Origin: Paenibacillus sp. KS-LC4
GTDB taxonomy: Bacteria; Bacillota; Bacilli; Paenibacillales; Paenibacillaceae
DNA: 64,000 nucleotides
Assembly (NCBI RefSeq): GCF_036894955.1
Contig: NZ_CP145905.1
Location: forward strand, 3,614,501-3,678,500
Direction of reading: 5' to 3'
Shown piece by piece: positions 1 to 9,469 of this stretch. Within the stretch, counting starts at the first letter, position 1. Each line of letters begins with the position of its first letter. The notes beneath the pieces were generated by a model, which had not been told where the DNA came from, did not search any database, and worked only from the letters and a program-made list of their open reading frames with translations. Position numbers and translations under genes: made by a program.

Positions 1-537
1 CCTTACAATCGGGCAGGGCACGATCGTTATCGGAAAATTTAAGTCATCGGTCATTTGGGCAATGACCGCGACCTGCTGAGCATCCTTCATGCCAAAGTAT
101 GCCCGTTGTGGCTGCACCAGATGAAACAGCTTGCTGACAACCGTCCCAACGCCGTCAAAATGTCCCGGGCGCGATGCACCGCACAAGCGGTCTGTCACCT
201 CGCTGACGAGCACCTTCGTCAGCACCTTGCGCGGATACATTTCGCTGACGGCTGGCATAAATACCAGATCGACACCATTTTCAGCAGCAATGGAAAGATC
301 GCGCTGCTCATTGCGCGGGTACGTTTCAAAATCCTCGTTTGGCCCAAATTGCAGCGGATTGACGAAAATTGAAAGCACGGTGATATCATTTTCCGCTGCT
401 GACTGCCTCATTAAACTGGCATGTCCTTCATGCAAATAACCCATCGTCGGCACAAAACCGATACTTGGCTTGCTGCCTCCGTTCCACATTTTCTTTTGCT
501 GCTCTTTTAGCTCATCTATGGTTCGGCACAAAATCAC
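1..537 (-). CDS. panC: Pantothenate synthetase, 3' part cut by window edge
   Basis: Pantoate-beta-alanine ligase: cytosolic ATP-dependent condensation of pantoate with beta-alanine to pantothenate, the step after PanB toward coenzyme A. The first 179 codons are present; the rest runs off the window (family length about 280). Visible family motifs: PTMGYLHEGH at residues 30-39 (ATP-binding HxGH), a QFGPNEDFETYPR stretch, RPGHFDGV and FGMKDAQQ. I chose the GTG at 537 because an AGGAGG ribosome-binding site lies 9 nt upstream and the protein then begins in the usual way. It overlaps the end of panB by 26 bp, so the two are translationally coupled in one operon. Confidence 0.93.
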   Translation of the reverse strand, partial: MILCRTIDELKEQQKKMWNGGSKPSIGFVPTMGYLHEGHASLMRQSAAENDITVLSIFVNPLQFGPNEDFETYPRNEQRDLSIAAENGVDLVFMPAVSEMYPRKVLTKVLVSEVTDRLCGASRPGHFDGVGTVVSKLFHLVQPQRAYFGMKDAQQVAVIAQMTDDLNFPITIVPCPIVR

Positions 538-1456
538 GCCGCTCAGCCTCCTCTACAGCTTGCTTCATTCCACCCGCACTTTGATCATCACTTGCATGCT
601 CACGGGTCGCTGATCCGCCATAGAGGCTGTCTACAGCGTTCTCAGACCTTTTGCCGAAAACATGCTCCTCCGCTGGAAACGCACCGGATTTGACTTCACC
701 TACAAAAGCGCCGATAGCATCGCGTATCGTCGAGCCGATATCGGCGTAAACCTTCACCATTTTTTTCTTAATGACGGGTGATGAATATTGCAGGATGTCG
801 TGATACACCAGCACCTGTCCATCACAGCCACGGCCAGCCCCGATTCCAATCGTCGGAATGGACAGCTCGCGGCTAATACGGTCCGCTATCGTCTCCGTGA
901 CCAACTCCAATACAATAGCGTAAGCACCCGCCTGTTCAAGCGCCTTGGCATCCCGCAGCAGTTGCTCTGCCTCCGCCTCCTGTTTTCCTTGCACCTTAAA
1001 GCCGCCATGCGTATGAATCGACTGCGGCTTCAGCCCAATATGCCCCATCACAGGTATACCCGCTTTAACAAGCGCTGCGACCTCGTCTGCAATTTCTTCT
1101 CCGCCCTCAAGCTTAAGCGACTGGCCGCCGCCCTCCTGCATCATTCTAGCTGCATTGCGCAGCGTAGCTTCACGCCCGATGCCGTAAGTCATAAATGGCA
1201 TATCTGTCACAATAAACGTATTGCGCGCTCCGCGTGCTACCGCCTTCGTATGATAGATCATATCGTCTAACGTGACCGGAAGCGTCGTCTCATAACCGAG
1301 CACCACATTGCCGAGCGAATCCCCTACAAGAATAATATCGACGCCCGCCTCCTCCGAAAGCATAGCTGAAGGGTAATCATAAGCGGTCATGACCGTAAGC
1401 TTATTGCTCTCCACTTTCATTTGCTGCAAGTTCGTTATCGTTAAACGTTTCCTCAT
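512..1456 (-). CDS. panB: 3-methyl-2-oxobutanoate hydroxymethyltransferase
   Basis: Ketopantoate hydroxymethyltransferase: transfers a hydroxymethyl group from methylene-tetrahydrofolate to 2-oxoisovalerate, the first committed step of pantothenate synthesis. The TIM-barrel family signature is clear: TAYDYPSA near residue 24, metal-binding VGDSLG at 44-49, then GHIGLKPQ and IGIGAG. At 314 aa it is longer than the usual 265-280. The catalytic domain ends around FVGEVKSGAFPAEEHVF, and about 45 charged, low-similarity residues follow before the stop inside panC. The extension could be a native tail or a product of the panB-panC overlap. First gene of a panB-panC operon. Confidence 0.95.
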   Translation of the reverse strand: MRKRLTITNLQQMKVESNKLTVMTAYDYPSAMLSEEAGVDIILVGDSLGNVVLGYETTLPVTLDDMIYHTKAVARGARNTFIVTDMPFMTYGIGREATLRNAARMMQEGGGQSLKLEGGEEIADEVAALVKAGIPVMGHIGLKPQSIHTHGGFKVQGKQEAEAEQLLRDAKALEQAGAYAIVLELVTETIADRISRELSIPTIGIGAGRGCDGQVLVYHDILQYSSPVIKKKMVKVYADIGSTIRDAIGAFVGEVKSGAFPAEEHVFGKRSENAVDSLYGGSATREHASDDQSAGGMKQAVEEAERRDFVPNHR

Positions 1457-1504
1457 CTTGGCCTCATCCCTTCTTCACTTCTGTTTTAGGATAAACACAA
1501 AAAA

Positions 1505-1529
1505 ACCTTTTAGCCGTCGCTAAAAAGGT
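1505..1529 (-). terminator. Rho-independent terminator between birA and panB
   Basis: Read on the minus strand this is a 10-bp stem (ACCTTTTTAGC / GCTAAAAGGT) with a 4-nt loop, followed by a run of seven T. It ends about 40 nt before the panB ATG, so it either closes the cca-birA transcript or acts as a leader terminator in front of panB. Confidence 0.75.
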
Positions 1530-1539
1530 CCCAAAACAA

Positions 1540-1642
1540 GGTGAAACGGCTGTTCCCGTCCTTTGGCGGCACGGCGCATTTCAGCCCGAGAAATATAAGC
1601 CTATTTATAGGTGTGAAACTTATAAATAGTTATATTTCGAGA
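1540..1642. repeat. Two-hairpin dispersed intergenic repeat, copy 1
   Basis: This occupies much of the 376-bp gap between birA and panB. Hairpin 1 runs from GTGAAACGGCTG to GGCGCATTTCAG. Hairpin 2 is a long AT-rich inverted repeat, from GAAATATAAGCCTATTTATA to ATAAATAGTTATATTTC. The segment CCGTCCTTTGGCGG plus CGGCGC(A/G)TTTCAG also occurs at 36788, and the GAAATATAAG...TATATTTC bracket recurs in the tandem array at 44203. No protein-coding capacity is evident. The rest of the gap (1643-1832) shows nothing I can name. Confidence 0.7.
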
Positions 1643-1832
1643 AAGGAAACGTATATCACTTTGCTGCTTCCTTCTGTCTCGGTCCTTTCGGCTCAGAGCA
1701 GACTACCTTTACTACATTCCATTCCTTCTTGCAAATCCATACCGATGCTGGCATGAGGTATAGCACAGTGCAGCTCTTTTCAGATACCGCCTGTTAACCC
1801 CATACTAGCAAAAATATGTTGATTCGTAAATA

Positions 1833-2813
1833 TTACTTGCTCCGGGGCTCGCCCATTTCTGCTGAAAAAATAAGCGACCGGCTGCCGTCCGGCTTTTCCA
1901 CAATAAGCGCTCCGCTGGCATCAAGCCCCCTCGGCGTGCCTTCAACGACGCCTTGCGGGGTTATGAGCGTTGCTGGCTTATGAAGCGATATCGAAAGCGA
2001 TTCCCATAGCGTCACAATCGGGGCAAAGCCCTCGCTTTGATACAGCTCATAAAGCTGCTCCCACTCCAGCAAAAAATCGGCGATTATCGCTTCACGCACC
2101 TGCTTCTCGCCGCTTGCCAAACGCAGGGAGGTCGCTTTCTCCAAAAGCTCCTCGGGATAATCGGCCTGCTGCAAATTCACGCTGATGCCAATTCCAGCGA
2201 TGACATAGCGCAGCCGTTCATCCTCTGCGGCGGATTCCAGTAATATGCCGCTAATTTTTTTTCCATGAATGAGCAGATCGTTTGGCCATTTGATGCCAAT
2301 GTCAAGCTTCGTCAGCCGCTTTAGGCTGCGGCATAACGCGACTGCCGTAAGCAGGGTAAGCTGCGGGGCAAAATAAATCGGCACCGTCGGGCGCATGACC
2401 ATACTCATCCATATCCCTTTGCCCAGAGGCGAGATCCAGCCACGCCCCATTCGGCCACGCCCGCTTAGCTGCTGCTCAGCAACAACGAGCGTACCTTCTT
2501 CTGCACCATCTTCTGCGAGCATTTGTGCAATATTTTGCGTCGATTCAACCGATTCCAGCACCTGCAGCTTTTGGCCGAAGCTTCTGGTTTTAAGACTGGT
2601 TAGCAAAGCTGCCATATTGAGCTTGTCCGGCATCGAAAGCAGACGATAGCCGAGCCTGCGTGAAGCTTCAAATTCATATCCTTGGGACTCCAGCTTGCGT
2701 ATTTGCTTCCACACTGCTGTACGGCTTACATTCAGCTCACGGCTAATATGTTCGCCTGATACATATTCGCCTTCACGATCCGCAAACAAACGCAGCAAGT
2801 TTTCATGGCTCAT
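1833..2813 (-). CDS. birA: Bifunctional biotin-[acetyl-CoA-carboxylase] ligase / biotin repressor BirA
   Basis: Attaches biotin to the biotin carboxyl carrier protein and, in this long class, also binds DNA to repress biotin genes. Residues 1-60 form a winged helix-turn-helix (SGEHISRELNVSRTAVWKQI). The ligase domain follows, with the biotinyl-adenylate loop GRGRMGRGW at 118-126, KWPNDLLI with the catalytic lysine region, and KISGILLE. The 326-aa length is typical of two-domain BirA. I set the start at the ATG at 2813 because upstream in-frame codons would lie deep inside cca. The start overlaps the end of cca by 11 bp, indicating coupled translation. Confidence 0.95.
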   Translation of the reverse strand: MSHENLLRLFADREGEYVSGEHISRELNVSRTAVWKQIRKLESQGYEFEASRRLGYRLLSMPDKLNMAALLTSLKTRSFGQKLQVLESVESTQNIAQMLAEDGAEEGTLVVAEQQLSGRGRMGRGWISPLGKGIWMSMVMRPTVPIYFAPQLTLLTAVALCRSLKRLTKLDIGIKWPNDLLIHGKKISGILLESAAEDERLRYVIAGIGISVNLQQADYPEELLEKATSLRLASGEKQVREAIIADFLLEWEQLYELYQSEGFAPIVTLWESLSISLHKPATLITPQGVVEGTPRGLDASGALIVEKPDGSRSLIFSAEMGEPRSK

Positions 2814-4086
2814 CCGTCTCTTCCTTCCATCTGTCAACTTGATTCTGCAGCTGTTCCTGCGAATTAGAGAGCTCGCCAAGCGCAACTAACAGCAGCAGCC
2901 GTTTCAGCGTCTCGCCCATCCAGACGCCCGGTTTGCGATCCAAGTAGGCTGCAAGCTGATTACCGTTTATCGCCAGCTCCTTGAGCGAGGTAATTTCCAG
3001 CTCCGACAACCAATGCTTCATACTCGGTACATCAGCGGAAAAAGGGTGCTCTTGCCCATTGGCTTCCGCAATATGCAGCCAGCTTTCGGCTGCATCTCGC
3101 CCATAGCGCAGCACGGCTTCAATCCAGCTTGTCCGAAGCTTCTCTCCGGTCAGTCCTCGGTCTGCGAGCAGCTCATGATGAAGCGTTACAATCGCCATTA
3201 TAACGCTGCTGCGGCTTCCTGACATGCGCAGTGCCTGCAGCGTCGCCTTGGCCTCCGCTTGTGTTACGCCTGGCCGCGTCATCAATGCGGCATAACGAAT
3301 GTCCGTACCTCTAAGCGTGGTCAAATAATCCAGCTGCACACGCTCCATCTTCGCAGCCTCAGCTAGCAAGGCGCGAGCTCCCGGCAAAGGCTCAAGCGTG
3401 TAAGCAAGCAGCCCGCTGCCAGCGAGCAGCGCTGCAGCATAATGAGGAGCGGGGCCGCCAATCATTTTATCGAGCTCAGCCTGCACACGCTCCATCGCTA
3501 CGTAGCGCAGCAGCTCGCGATGCTTAATCAGCGCCCGCCAAGTGCGATACACGATCCGAAAGCGAAACTGCGAAGCGAAGCGAAGGGCACGCAGCATACG
3601 AAGCGCATCCTCTTGAAACCTTGCTTCCGCGTCGCCTACACAGCGCACCTGCTTGAGCTCAATGTCGCCCATGCCGCCATAAGGATCGAAATAATCGCCG
3701 TTTACGCGCATCGCCATCGCATTAATCGTTAAATCCCGCCGCAGCAAATCTTCCTTCAGCTCCGAAATAAAAGCCACGCTTTCCGGCCTGCGATGCTTCT
3801 CATATACCGATTCCTTGCGATACGTCGTCACCTCATAACCGGTTCCATCCTGCATCACTGTCACCGTCCCATGCTGTAGGCCGGTTGGAATACAATACGC
3901 AAATAAGGCAACTACCTGCTCTGGTGTCGCCGACGTCGCAATATCTACATCTTTAAGCGCGAGGCCCATTACGGTATCCCTCACGCAGCCTCCAACGAAC
4001 ACAGCTTCATAGCCGTGCTCGTTCAAGGTTGCGAGAATGGGCAGCGCCTCTCGCATCGCATTTGGAATCGAGGTGCAGCGCTCCAT
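2803..4086 (-). CDS. cca: CCA tRNA nucleotidyltransferase
   Basis: Adds or repairs the 3'-terminal CCA of tRNAs using CTP and ATP without a nucleic-acid template (class II). The nucleotidyltransferase head is diagnostic: FVGGCVRDTVMG near residue 31 and DVDIATSATPEQV with the two catalytic aspartates. RRDLTINAMAM and the RF.ED.LR.LRA-type RNA and SpcB-like head region (FQEDALRMLRALRFASQF) follow. The 427-aa length fits the Bacillus class. It sits in a tight cluster bshA-cca-birA, the same order as in B. subtilis. Confidence 0.95.
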   Translation of the reverse strand: MERCTSIPNAMREALPILATLNEHGYEAVFVGGCVRDTVMGLALKDVDIATSATPEQVVALFAYCIPTGLQHGTVTVMQDGTGYEVTTYRKESVYEKHRRPESVAFISELKEDLLRRDLTINAMAMRVNGDYFDPYGGMGDIELKQVRCVGDAEARFQEDALRMLRALRFASQFRFRIVYRTWRALIKHRELLRYVAMERVQAELDKMIGGPAPHYAAALLAGSGLLAYTLEPLPGARALLAEAAKMERVQLDYLTTLRGTDIRYAALMTRPGVTQAEAKATLQALRMSGSRSSVIMAIVTLHHELLADRGLTGEKLRTSWIEAVLRYGRDAAESWLHIAEANGQEHPFSADVPSMKHWLSELEITSLKELAINGNQLAAYLDRKPGVWMGETLKRLLLLVALGELSNSQEQLQNQVDRWKEETDEP

Positions 4087-4105
4087 CTTCTCACCCTCTA
4101 TCCAC

Positions 4106-5272
4106 TTATTCGCAAACGACCGCAGAGGCAGGAAGCTCAGCTTCTAGGCCTAGCACGCGATAATAAATTTCTTCATATTCAGCCGTAATGCGATCATTGC
4201 AGAAAGCATGACAGGAGCGGTAGATGCATGCTTCTTTAAACTTCGCATGCAGCTCTTCATCTGTTAGCAAACGAATGGCATTGGCCGCCATGCTGTCCAC
4301 ATCGCCAATCGGGCTAAGGAAGCCCGTTTCACCATGCGTCACCAGCTCAGGGATACCGCCTGCTGTCGAGCCAATTGTCGGTACGCCGCAAGCCATGGCC
4401 TCCAGCGCTACCAGACCGAAGCTCTCCTTCTCTGACGGGAGCAGCAGCACATCAGCGAGCGATATCACTTGCGCCACATCCTCCTGCTTGCCCAGAAACA
4501 CGACGCGATCCTCCAGTCCCATTTCACGGATTTTGCACTGAATTTTTGATAGCTCTGGTCCTTCTCCGACTAATAGCAGCTTCGAAGGTACCGTCTTAGC
4601 AACCTGCTGGAAAATTTCAATGACATCTGATACCCGCTTTACAGGACGGAAATTGGAAATATGCATTAATATTTTTTCATTCGGGCTGGCGTAATCCAGT
4701 CGCAGCGAGGCGACGTCCCGCGGATAATAAATGCGCTTGTCAACAAAATTATAGGTGAGATCAATCGGCTTCGTAATATCAAGCAGCTTTCTTGTCTCCT
4801 GAATCAAATCTTGGGAAACCGCCGTTACAGCATCACTTTTATTAATGGCAAGTCTGATCAAGTCCTTAAGCGACTCATCCTGCGCGAGCACTGTAATATC
4901 TGTTCCATGCAGCGTTGTAACCGTCTTGAGCTCCTCGCCAATCATCTGCTTGGCAAGATGAGCACAGACGGCGTGCGGAACCGCATAATGCACATGAAGC
5001 AAATCCAGCTTCTCCATCTTGGCAACCTGTGCCATCTTGCTTGCCAGTGATAAATCGTAAGGCGGAAAACGAAACACATAATAATCATTGACTTCAACTT
5101 CATGAAAAAAAATGTTTTTATTAAAATGGCCTAGCCGGAACGGAATGCTGTGCGTTATAAAATGAATTTCATGTCCTCGCTCTGCAAGCAGCTTGCCGAG
5201 CTCAGTCGCAACGACACCAGAGCCGCCAAGCGTAGGATAACAGGTTATCCCAATTTTCAACTTACGTGCCAT
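4106..5272 (-). CDS. bshA: N-acetyl-alpha-D-glucosaminyl L-malate synthase BshA
   Basis: GT4-family glycosyltransferase that joins GlcNAc from UDP-GlcNAc to L-malate, the first step of bacillithiol synthesis. Family features: an N-terminal KIGITCYPTLGGSGVVATELG stretch, HVHYAVPHA, LHGTDITVL, HISNFRPVKR and the C-terminal UDP-sugar site PSEKESFGLVALEAMACGVP. The 388-aa length is normal. Its place next to bshB1, mgsA and cca matches the conserved Bacillus bacillithiol locus, which separates it from generic glycosyltransferases. Confidence 0.95.
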   Translation of the reverse strand: MARKLKIGITCYPTLGGSGVVATELGKLLAERGHEIHFITHSIPFRLGHFNKNIFFHEVEVNDYYVFRFPPYDLSLASKMAQVAKMEKLDLLHVHYAVPHAVCAHLAKQMIGEELKTVTTLHGTDITVLAQDESLKDLIRLAINKSDAVTAVSQDLIQETRKLLDITKPIDLTYNFVDKRIYYPRDVASLRLDYASPNEKILMHISNFRPVKRVSDVIEIFQQVAKTVPSKLLLVGEGPELSKIQCKIREMGLEDRVVFLGKQEDVAQVISLADVLLLPSEKESFGLVALEAMACGVPTIGSTAGGIPELVTHGETGFLSPIGDVDSMAANAIRLLTDEELHAKFKEACIYRSCHAFCNDRITAEYEEIYYRVLGLEAELPASAVVCE

Positions 5273-5360
5273 GTCCTGCTCACTCCTGCCGTCTCTAGCT
5301 TTTATAATCCATTCTATTCCTAATGGTTTGTATATCTTGTCAAATTTGTTGCCTGACCTT

Positions 5361-6059
5361 CTAAAACATCTTCACTTCATGGGGCCGTTTCAAAGCAAAG
5401 CCTTCCGCATATTTCCAGGAGCGTGCTTGACCAAGCAGCATATCTCTCGCTTCCACCCGTTCCACATAGCGGTCGGTGAGCGGCGTCGACACGCGGTCTT
5501 CCTCCCCGGAAATGGCCTCAAACTGCGAGCGATAAGCAAGCAGCGATTGGCGCTTCGTTTCGTATTGCTCACTGATGTCTACAACGAGTGAAACCTGCTC
5601 CATGTCATTTATGTAATAATATATGAGCTGCTGCACCTGAACAGGCGGCAGTTCCGGCATATATTTTCGCAGCTTGGCATTAAATACAGCCTCCTCGACC
5701 AGCTTGCTGCATGCAATATGATCAGGATGCCGATCAACCCAATACGGCGCAAATACGATGCGCGGGCGGCTGCGGCGGATTTCAGCCACAATGCTGTCGA
5801 TGTTGCTGCGGGTAAGCTCAAGTCCGCGATCCGGCAGCTGCAAATTGGTCCGTGAATAAAGACCAAGCACCGCAGCGGCGTTATCGGCCTCTCGCCTTCG
5901 CTGCTCTACGGTGCCGTTCGAAGACATTTCCGCTTCCGTTAAATCACAAATACCAACCAGCATGCCTGCCATCGTATGTTTGGCAATGGTACCGCCCATT
6001 CCAATCTCAGCATCATCTGCATGTGCGCCAAATACGAGAATATCTAACGGCTCACTCAT
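5361..6059 (-). CDS. bshB1: Bacillithiol biosynthesis deacetylase BshB1
   Basis: Zinc-dependent LmbE-type deacetylase that removes acetate from GlcNAc-malate, the second bacillithiol step. The metal-binding motif AHADDAE occurs near residue 11 and the second HPDH motif in [11 protein letters not shown]. The 232-aa length is standard. Its ATG overlaps the mgsA stop by 4 bp, so the two are co-translated. An 88-bp gap separates it from bshA downstream in the same direction. Confidence 0.94.
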   Translation of the reverse strand: MSEPLDILVFGAHADDAEIGMGGTIAKHTMAGMLVGICDLTEAEMSSNGTVEQRRREADNAAAVLGLYSRTNLQLPDRGLELTRSNIDSIVAEIRRSRPRIVFAPYWVDRHPDHIACSKLVEEAVFNAKLRKYMPELPPVQVQQLIYYYINDMEQVSLVVDISEQYETKRQSLLAYRSQFEAISGEEDRVSTPLTDRYVERVEARDMLLGQARSWKYAEGFALKRPHEVKMF

Positions 6060-6475
6060 AGCGGCAATTCAGGCTTGTACTTATGAACAAGCTCTCTCCA
6101 GGCAAAATCTCCGCGTTCCAGCGCCTTGACCAGCAATTCGGCTGTCGCTACGTTTGTCGCAACCGGAATGCCCTGCACATCGCAAAGACGAAGCAGTGCA
6201 ATAATATCTGGCTCATGCGGCTGCGCCATAAGCGGGTCACGCAGGAATATAATCAGATCCATTTCGTTTTGAGCAACAAGGGCGCCGATTTGCTGGTCGC
6301 CGCCAAGCGGGCCCGACATGAAGCGGTGGATGCTCAAATCCGTCTGCTCCATAATTCTCGTGCCGGTCGTACCTGTTGAATAGAGCTCATGCCCTACAAA
6401 AACCTTCTCGTAAGCAATAACAAAGTTGACGATCTCTTCTTTCTTTCGGTCGTGCGCGATGAATGCTATTTTCAT
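6056..6475 (-). CDS. mgsA: Methylglyoxal synthase
   Basis: Converts dihydroxyacetone phosphate to methylglyoxal, a bypass relieving sugar-phosphate stress. It contains the phosphate-binding and catalytic region [12 protein letters not shown] and FLRDPL, plus LYSTGTTG near residue 32. The 139-aa length is typical. Bacillithiol detoxifies methylglyoxal, so co-transcription with bshB1-bshA is functionally coherent (inference). Confidence 0.95.
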   Translation of the reverse strand: MKIAFIAHDRKKEEIVNFVIAYEKVFVGHELYSTGTTGTRIMEQTDLSIHRFMSGPLGGDQQIGALVAQNEMDLIIFLRDPLMAQPHEPDIIALLRLCDVQGIPVATNVATAELLVKALERGDFAWRELVHKYKPELPL

Positions 6476-6515
6476 AGGTGAGGCCCCTCTTCCACTGTCT
6501 AATTCAATCCTTCTA

Positions 6516-7316
6516 CTAATCCATCAAATGCTCGAAACCGTATATTAATCCACTGTAACCCATCACTTTCTTGATTGCGACATTAACGCCCGGCATATAG
6601 CCCGCACGGTCATAGGAGTCATGGCGAATTTTGAGCGATTGGCCATAACCGCCAAATACAACTTCCTGCTGCGCAAATACGCCAGGCAGTCTCACACTAT
6701 GTATACGGAAGCCATTATAGTAGCCGCCTCTTGCTCCTTCGATCGTTTCCTTCTCGTTAGGATTGCCTTGGCGCAGCTCTTGGCGAGCCTCTGCAATGAG
6801 CTCTGCCGTCTTGATCGAGGTGCCAGAAGGGGCATCAAGCTTGTGATCGCCATGATATTCGATAATTTCAACATGCGGCAAATATTTGGATGCCTGTGCT
6901 GCAAACTTCATCATCAGAATAGCGCCAATTGAAAAGTTAGGCGCAATGAGCCCGCCAAGCTGCTTCTCGATACAACGCTGGTTAAGCTCTTCAATTTGCT
7001 CAGGCGTAAAACCCGTCGTTCCCATTATAGGACGAACGCCGAATTCAATGGCTGTTTTTGTATGTTCATAGGCAGCATGCGGAGCCGTAAAATCTACCAT
7101 AACATCGGCCTTTGCGCTGCTAAGCGCCTCTTCAATCGTCTTGCAAGCGATAATTCCCGTATTAGGCTTATTCGCAAAGCTTCCTGCATCTACAGCGCCT
7201 GCTGAAGGCGCGACGGCGGATACGAGCTCCAGCGCCTCATCCTCCAGCACCATTTTTACCACTTCACGGCCCATAAGACCGCCTGCTCCGATAACTGCTA
7301 CTTTAATTGTATCCAC
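6516..7316 (-). CDS. dapB: 4-hydroxy-tetrahydrodipicolinate reductase
   Basis: NAD(P)H-dependent reduction of hydroxytetrahydrodipicolinate in lysine and diaminopimelate synthesis; the pathway also feeds dipicolinate in spore formers. The N-terminal Rossmann motif GAGGLMGRE lies near residue 11, GTTGFTPEQ in the middle, and the active-site [15 protein letters not shown] about residue 150. Most relatives have HH where HG occurs here, but the first histidine, the usual proton donor, is retained. 266 aa. It heads the dapB-mgsA-bshB1-bshA run. Confidence 0.95.
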   Translation of the reverse strand: MDTIKVAVIGAGGLMGREVVKMVLEDEALELVSAVAPSAGAVDAGSFANKPNTGIIACKTIEEALSSAKADVMVDFTAPHAAYEHTKTAIEFGVRPIMGTTGFTPEQIEELNQRCIEKQLGGLIAPNFSIGAILMMKFAAQASKYLPHVEIIEYHGDHKLDAPSGTSIKTAELIAEARQELRQGNPNEKETIEGARGGYYNGFRIHSVRLPGVFAQQEVVFGGYGQSLKIRHDSYDRAGYMPGVNVAIKKVMGYSGLIYGFEHLMD

Positions 7317-7323
7317 TTATCCA

Positions 7324-7869
7324 TCACCTGTTCCTTCGTCTATGTTGTCCGTTAATCCGGTAGCGCATCAAGCGCCGCCGACGGCTCACATCAGCAAATA
7401 GCCTCCTGGCGGCTGAATGCCCCGGGTCAAGCCGAATCGCTTCGCGCGCATGCTCAGCAGCTTCATCCAGTTGCCCAAGCTCAGCATACGTCATTGCGAT
7501 CCAATAAAAAGCGTCAAAGCACAGCGGATCAAGCTCTACTGCCTGCTTCAGCATCAACAGAGCCTCTTCCAATGCCGGCGGTTGTTGTGTCAGCAACTGC
7601 TGCGCATTCGAAAGCTGCAGCCTTGCTTTAATCGTCTGAAAATGATAAATATATTCCGGTTCATCCTCCGCAAGCTCAAGCGCCCTATGGGCATGCTCAT
7701 AAGCCTTCGACCATTTCCCGCTTCGCGCGCATGAAATAGCGCACTTATGATAATAACTGGCATTGTCAGGCTCTGCGGCAATCGCTTGCTCAAACCAGAC
7801 AATAGCCTGTTCAAAATCGCTGTTCAAAATGAAAGCATACGCCTTTTTGATACAAGCATCCCCATTCAT
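7324..7869 (-). CDS. Tetratricopeptide-repeat protein
   Basis: 181 aa with four to five TPR units: FEQAIVWFEQAIAAEPDN, KAYEHAHRALELAEDEP, ALLMLKQAVELDPLCFDAFY and AAEHAREAIRLDPGHS. There is no signal peptide or membrane segment, so it is probably a cytosolic scaffold. The C-terminus is basic (RRRRLMRYRINGQHRRRNR). It stops 8 bp before dapB and probably shares its transcript. The specific partner cannot be read from the sequence. Confidence 0.85.
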   Translation of the reverse strand: MNGDACIKKAYAFILNSDFEQAIVWFEQAIAAEPDNASYYHKCAISCARSGKWSKAYEHAHRALELAEDEPEYIYHFQTIKARLQLSNAQQLLTQQPPALEEALLMLKQAVELDPLCFDAFYWIAMTYAELGQLDEAAEHAREAIRLDPGHSAARRLFADVSRRRRLMRYRINGQHRRRNR

Positions 7870-7925
7870 TACCGCCCATCCTCCTTGTACACAGGTTGAT
7901 GGTACAGCATATGTGAGGAGCGGTA

Positions 7926-8261
7926 TTACTGTTCAGCGTTTTTTAAAGTCCAGCGGTTTTTATCACGTGTATTGAATTTATCCATGACTTTATTGTGTGC
8001 TTCCGTTAAATCAATATCGAGCGAATTGGCAAAGCAGGATAAAAGAAATAAAATATCGCCAAGCTCCATTTCAATGGAGTTGTCAGCTTCATCCGCCTTT
8101 TTGCGTTTCTCGCCGTAGGAATGGTTCACTTCACGCGCAAGCTCGCCGACTTCCTCACTCATTCTTGCCATCAGTGCCAGTGGACTAAAGTAGCCTTCTT
8201 TAAATTGAGAAATATAATCATCCACTTCTTGCTGGATATCTGCTAACGTTTTTTGAGCCAT
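7926..8261 (-). CDS. ypjD: MazG-like nucleotide pyrophosphohydrolase (YpjD)
   Basis: All-alpha NTP pyrophosphohydrolase expected to hydrolyse (d)NTPs to the monophosphate. The metal-binding motifs are visible: SEEVGELAREV (ExxE) around residue 35 and MELGDILFLL (ExxD) around residue 66. 111 aa matches single-domain YpjD. It lies between the YitT-family gene, which is divergent, and the TPR-dapB genes, as in B. subtilis. Confidence 0.9.
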   Translation of the reverse strand: MAQKTLADIQQEVDDYISQFKEGYFSPLALMARMSEEVGELAREVNHSYGEKRKKADEADNSIEMELGDILFLLSCFANSLDIDLTEAHNKVMDKFNTRDKNRWTLKNAEQ

Positions 8262-8560
8262 ACGTGCAATTCCCTTCTTTCAAGACTATCTTTTTCCACA
8301 GCTATGGAAGCCCGAAAAGCAAGTCAAAACTAATTGTTGTCAATAATTCATATGTTAACGCAAAGAGACGATGAAAACAATGTTTTTGAACGATGAAAAT
8401 TGCGCTATACTACAGAATGGAAACCGCCATCGGATCATCATCGCCGTTTTTCGGCTCCCTACTCTACAGGATTATCGCCAGCAGTAGACAGCGAAGCGAA
8501 TAAGTGAAATAATGGATTTTTTATGCTTATATGCTTATATTTTAAAAAAGGGGATTTTTA

Positions 8561-9430
8561 ATGATGCTTCGTAAAGCAACTAAGCAATTGCAAATTATTT
8601 TGCCCATTCTGCTAGGCACAGCGATATATGCTTTTGGGCTGCACTATTTTCTTATACCGAATATGCTTATGGAGGGCGGTGTAACGGGTATAGCGGTTCT
8701 TCTCAATTACGCAGCCGGATGGCCGCTGTCCATTACAACGCTTGTCCTCAACATTCCTTTGTTTCTACTGGGCTGGAGGACGCTTGGCCGTACCGAAATG
8801 CTTTATACGCTCGCTGGCATCGTTTCACTTTCCTTTTTCCTTGGCGTCATGGAGCAGCTTATTGCCAAAGGCTGGGTCGTAACGTTTCACACTTCAACCG
8901 ATTACATACTTGCTGCTTTATATGCGGGGGTAACGCTCGGCGCAGGGCTTGGCATCGTCTTTCGTTTTGGAGGGACGACGGGCGGTGTCGATATTATAGC
9001 CCGAATCGTATCACGCCGCAAAACGCTTAGCATGGGACAAATTATTCTCATTCTCGATATTGTAATAATCGGAGGCTCGCTCTTTTTTATTCCTATCGAA
9101 AAAGTGCTGTACACGCTCGTAACGGTATTTGTTGCCGCCAAGCTCATTGATTTTATTCAGGATGGCGCCTATGCCGCCAAATCCTTCTCCATTATTACTG
9201 ACAAAGGGACCCCGATGGCGCAGCGCATTACGATTGAGATGGAACGCGGTGTGACGCTAATGCCGGCAAAAGGCGCTTTTTCCGGTCAGCAAAAGGAAAT
9301 CGTATATTGCGTCGTTCAGCGGCAGGAGCTGCGACGCCTTAAAGCAATCGTTCGCAGTGTAGATCCTCGTGCATTCGTCATCATAAATGATGTCCATGAT
9401 GTGCTGGGTGAAGGCTTCAATGAGGAATAG
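8561..9430 (+). CDS. YitT-family membrane protein (YpjC-like)
   Basis: The only confident plus-strand gene. 289 aa, with an N-terminal half of about five to six hydrophobic segments and a C-terminal soluble DUF2179-type domain (FSIITDKGTPMAQRI... RGVTLMPAKGAFSGQQKEIVYCVV). The function of this family is unknown. A ribosome-binding site AAAAGGGG precedes the ATG. The 299-bp divergent gap to ypjD holds a plausible -10 TATACT at 8406-8411 but no convincing -35, and an ATGCTTAT duplication at 8522-8540. Position corresponds to ypjC of B. subtilis, but the orientation is opposite to its neighbours. Confidence 0.9.
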   Translation: MMLRKATKQLQIILPILLGTAIYAFGLHYFLIPNMLMEGGVTGIAVLLNYAAGWPLSITTLVLNIPLFLLGWRTLGRTEMLYTLAGIVSLSFFLGVMEQLIAKGWVVTFHTSTDYILAALYAGVTLGAGLGIVFRFGGTTGGVDIIARIVSRRKTLSMGQIILILDIVIIGGSLFFIPIEKVLYTLVTVFVAAKLIDFIQDGAYAAKSFSIITDKGTPMAQRITIEMERGVTLMPAKGAFSGQQKEIVYCVVQRQELRRLKAIVRSVDPRAFVIINDVHDVLGEGFNEE

Positions 9431-9432
9431 AT

Positions 9433-9469
9433 GCATAAAGCCGCTCCCATCAAGGGAGCGGCTTTATGC
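9433..9469. terminator. Shared convergent terminator with a stop codon in its loop
   Basis: A perfect 16-bp inverted repeat (GCATAAAGCCGCTCCC) with loop ATCAA. It starts 3 bp after the YitT-gene stop. The ypjB stop codon (TGA, 9452-9450 on minus) sits inside the loop, so one hairpin serves both convergent genes. There is no long T-run outside the stem on either side. Confidence 0.7.

Noticed and set aside
1541-1756. 71-codon frame in the birA-panB gap
   Set aside because: Made largely of the hairpins of the dispersed repeat; no start signal.
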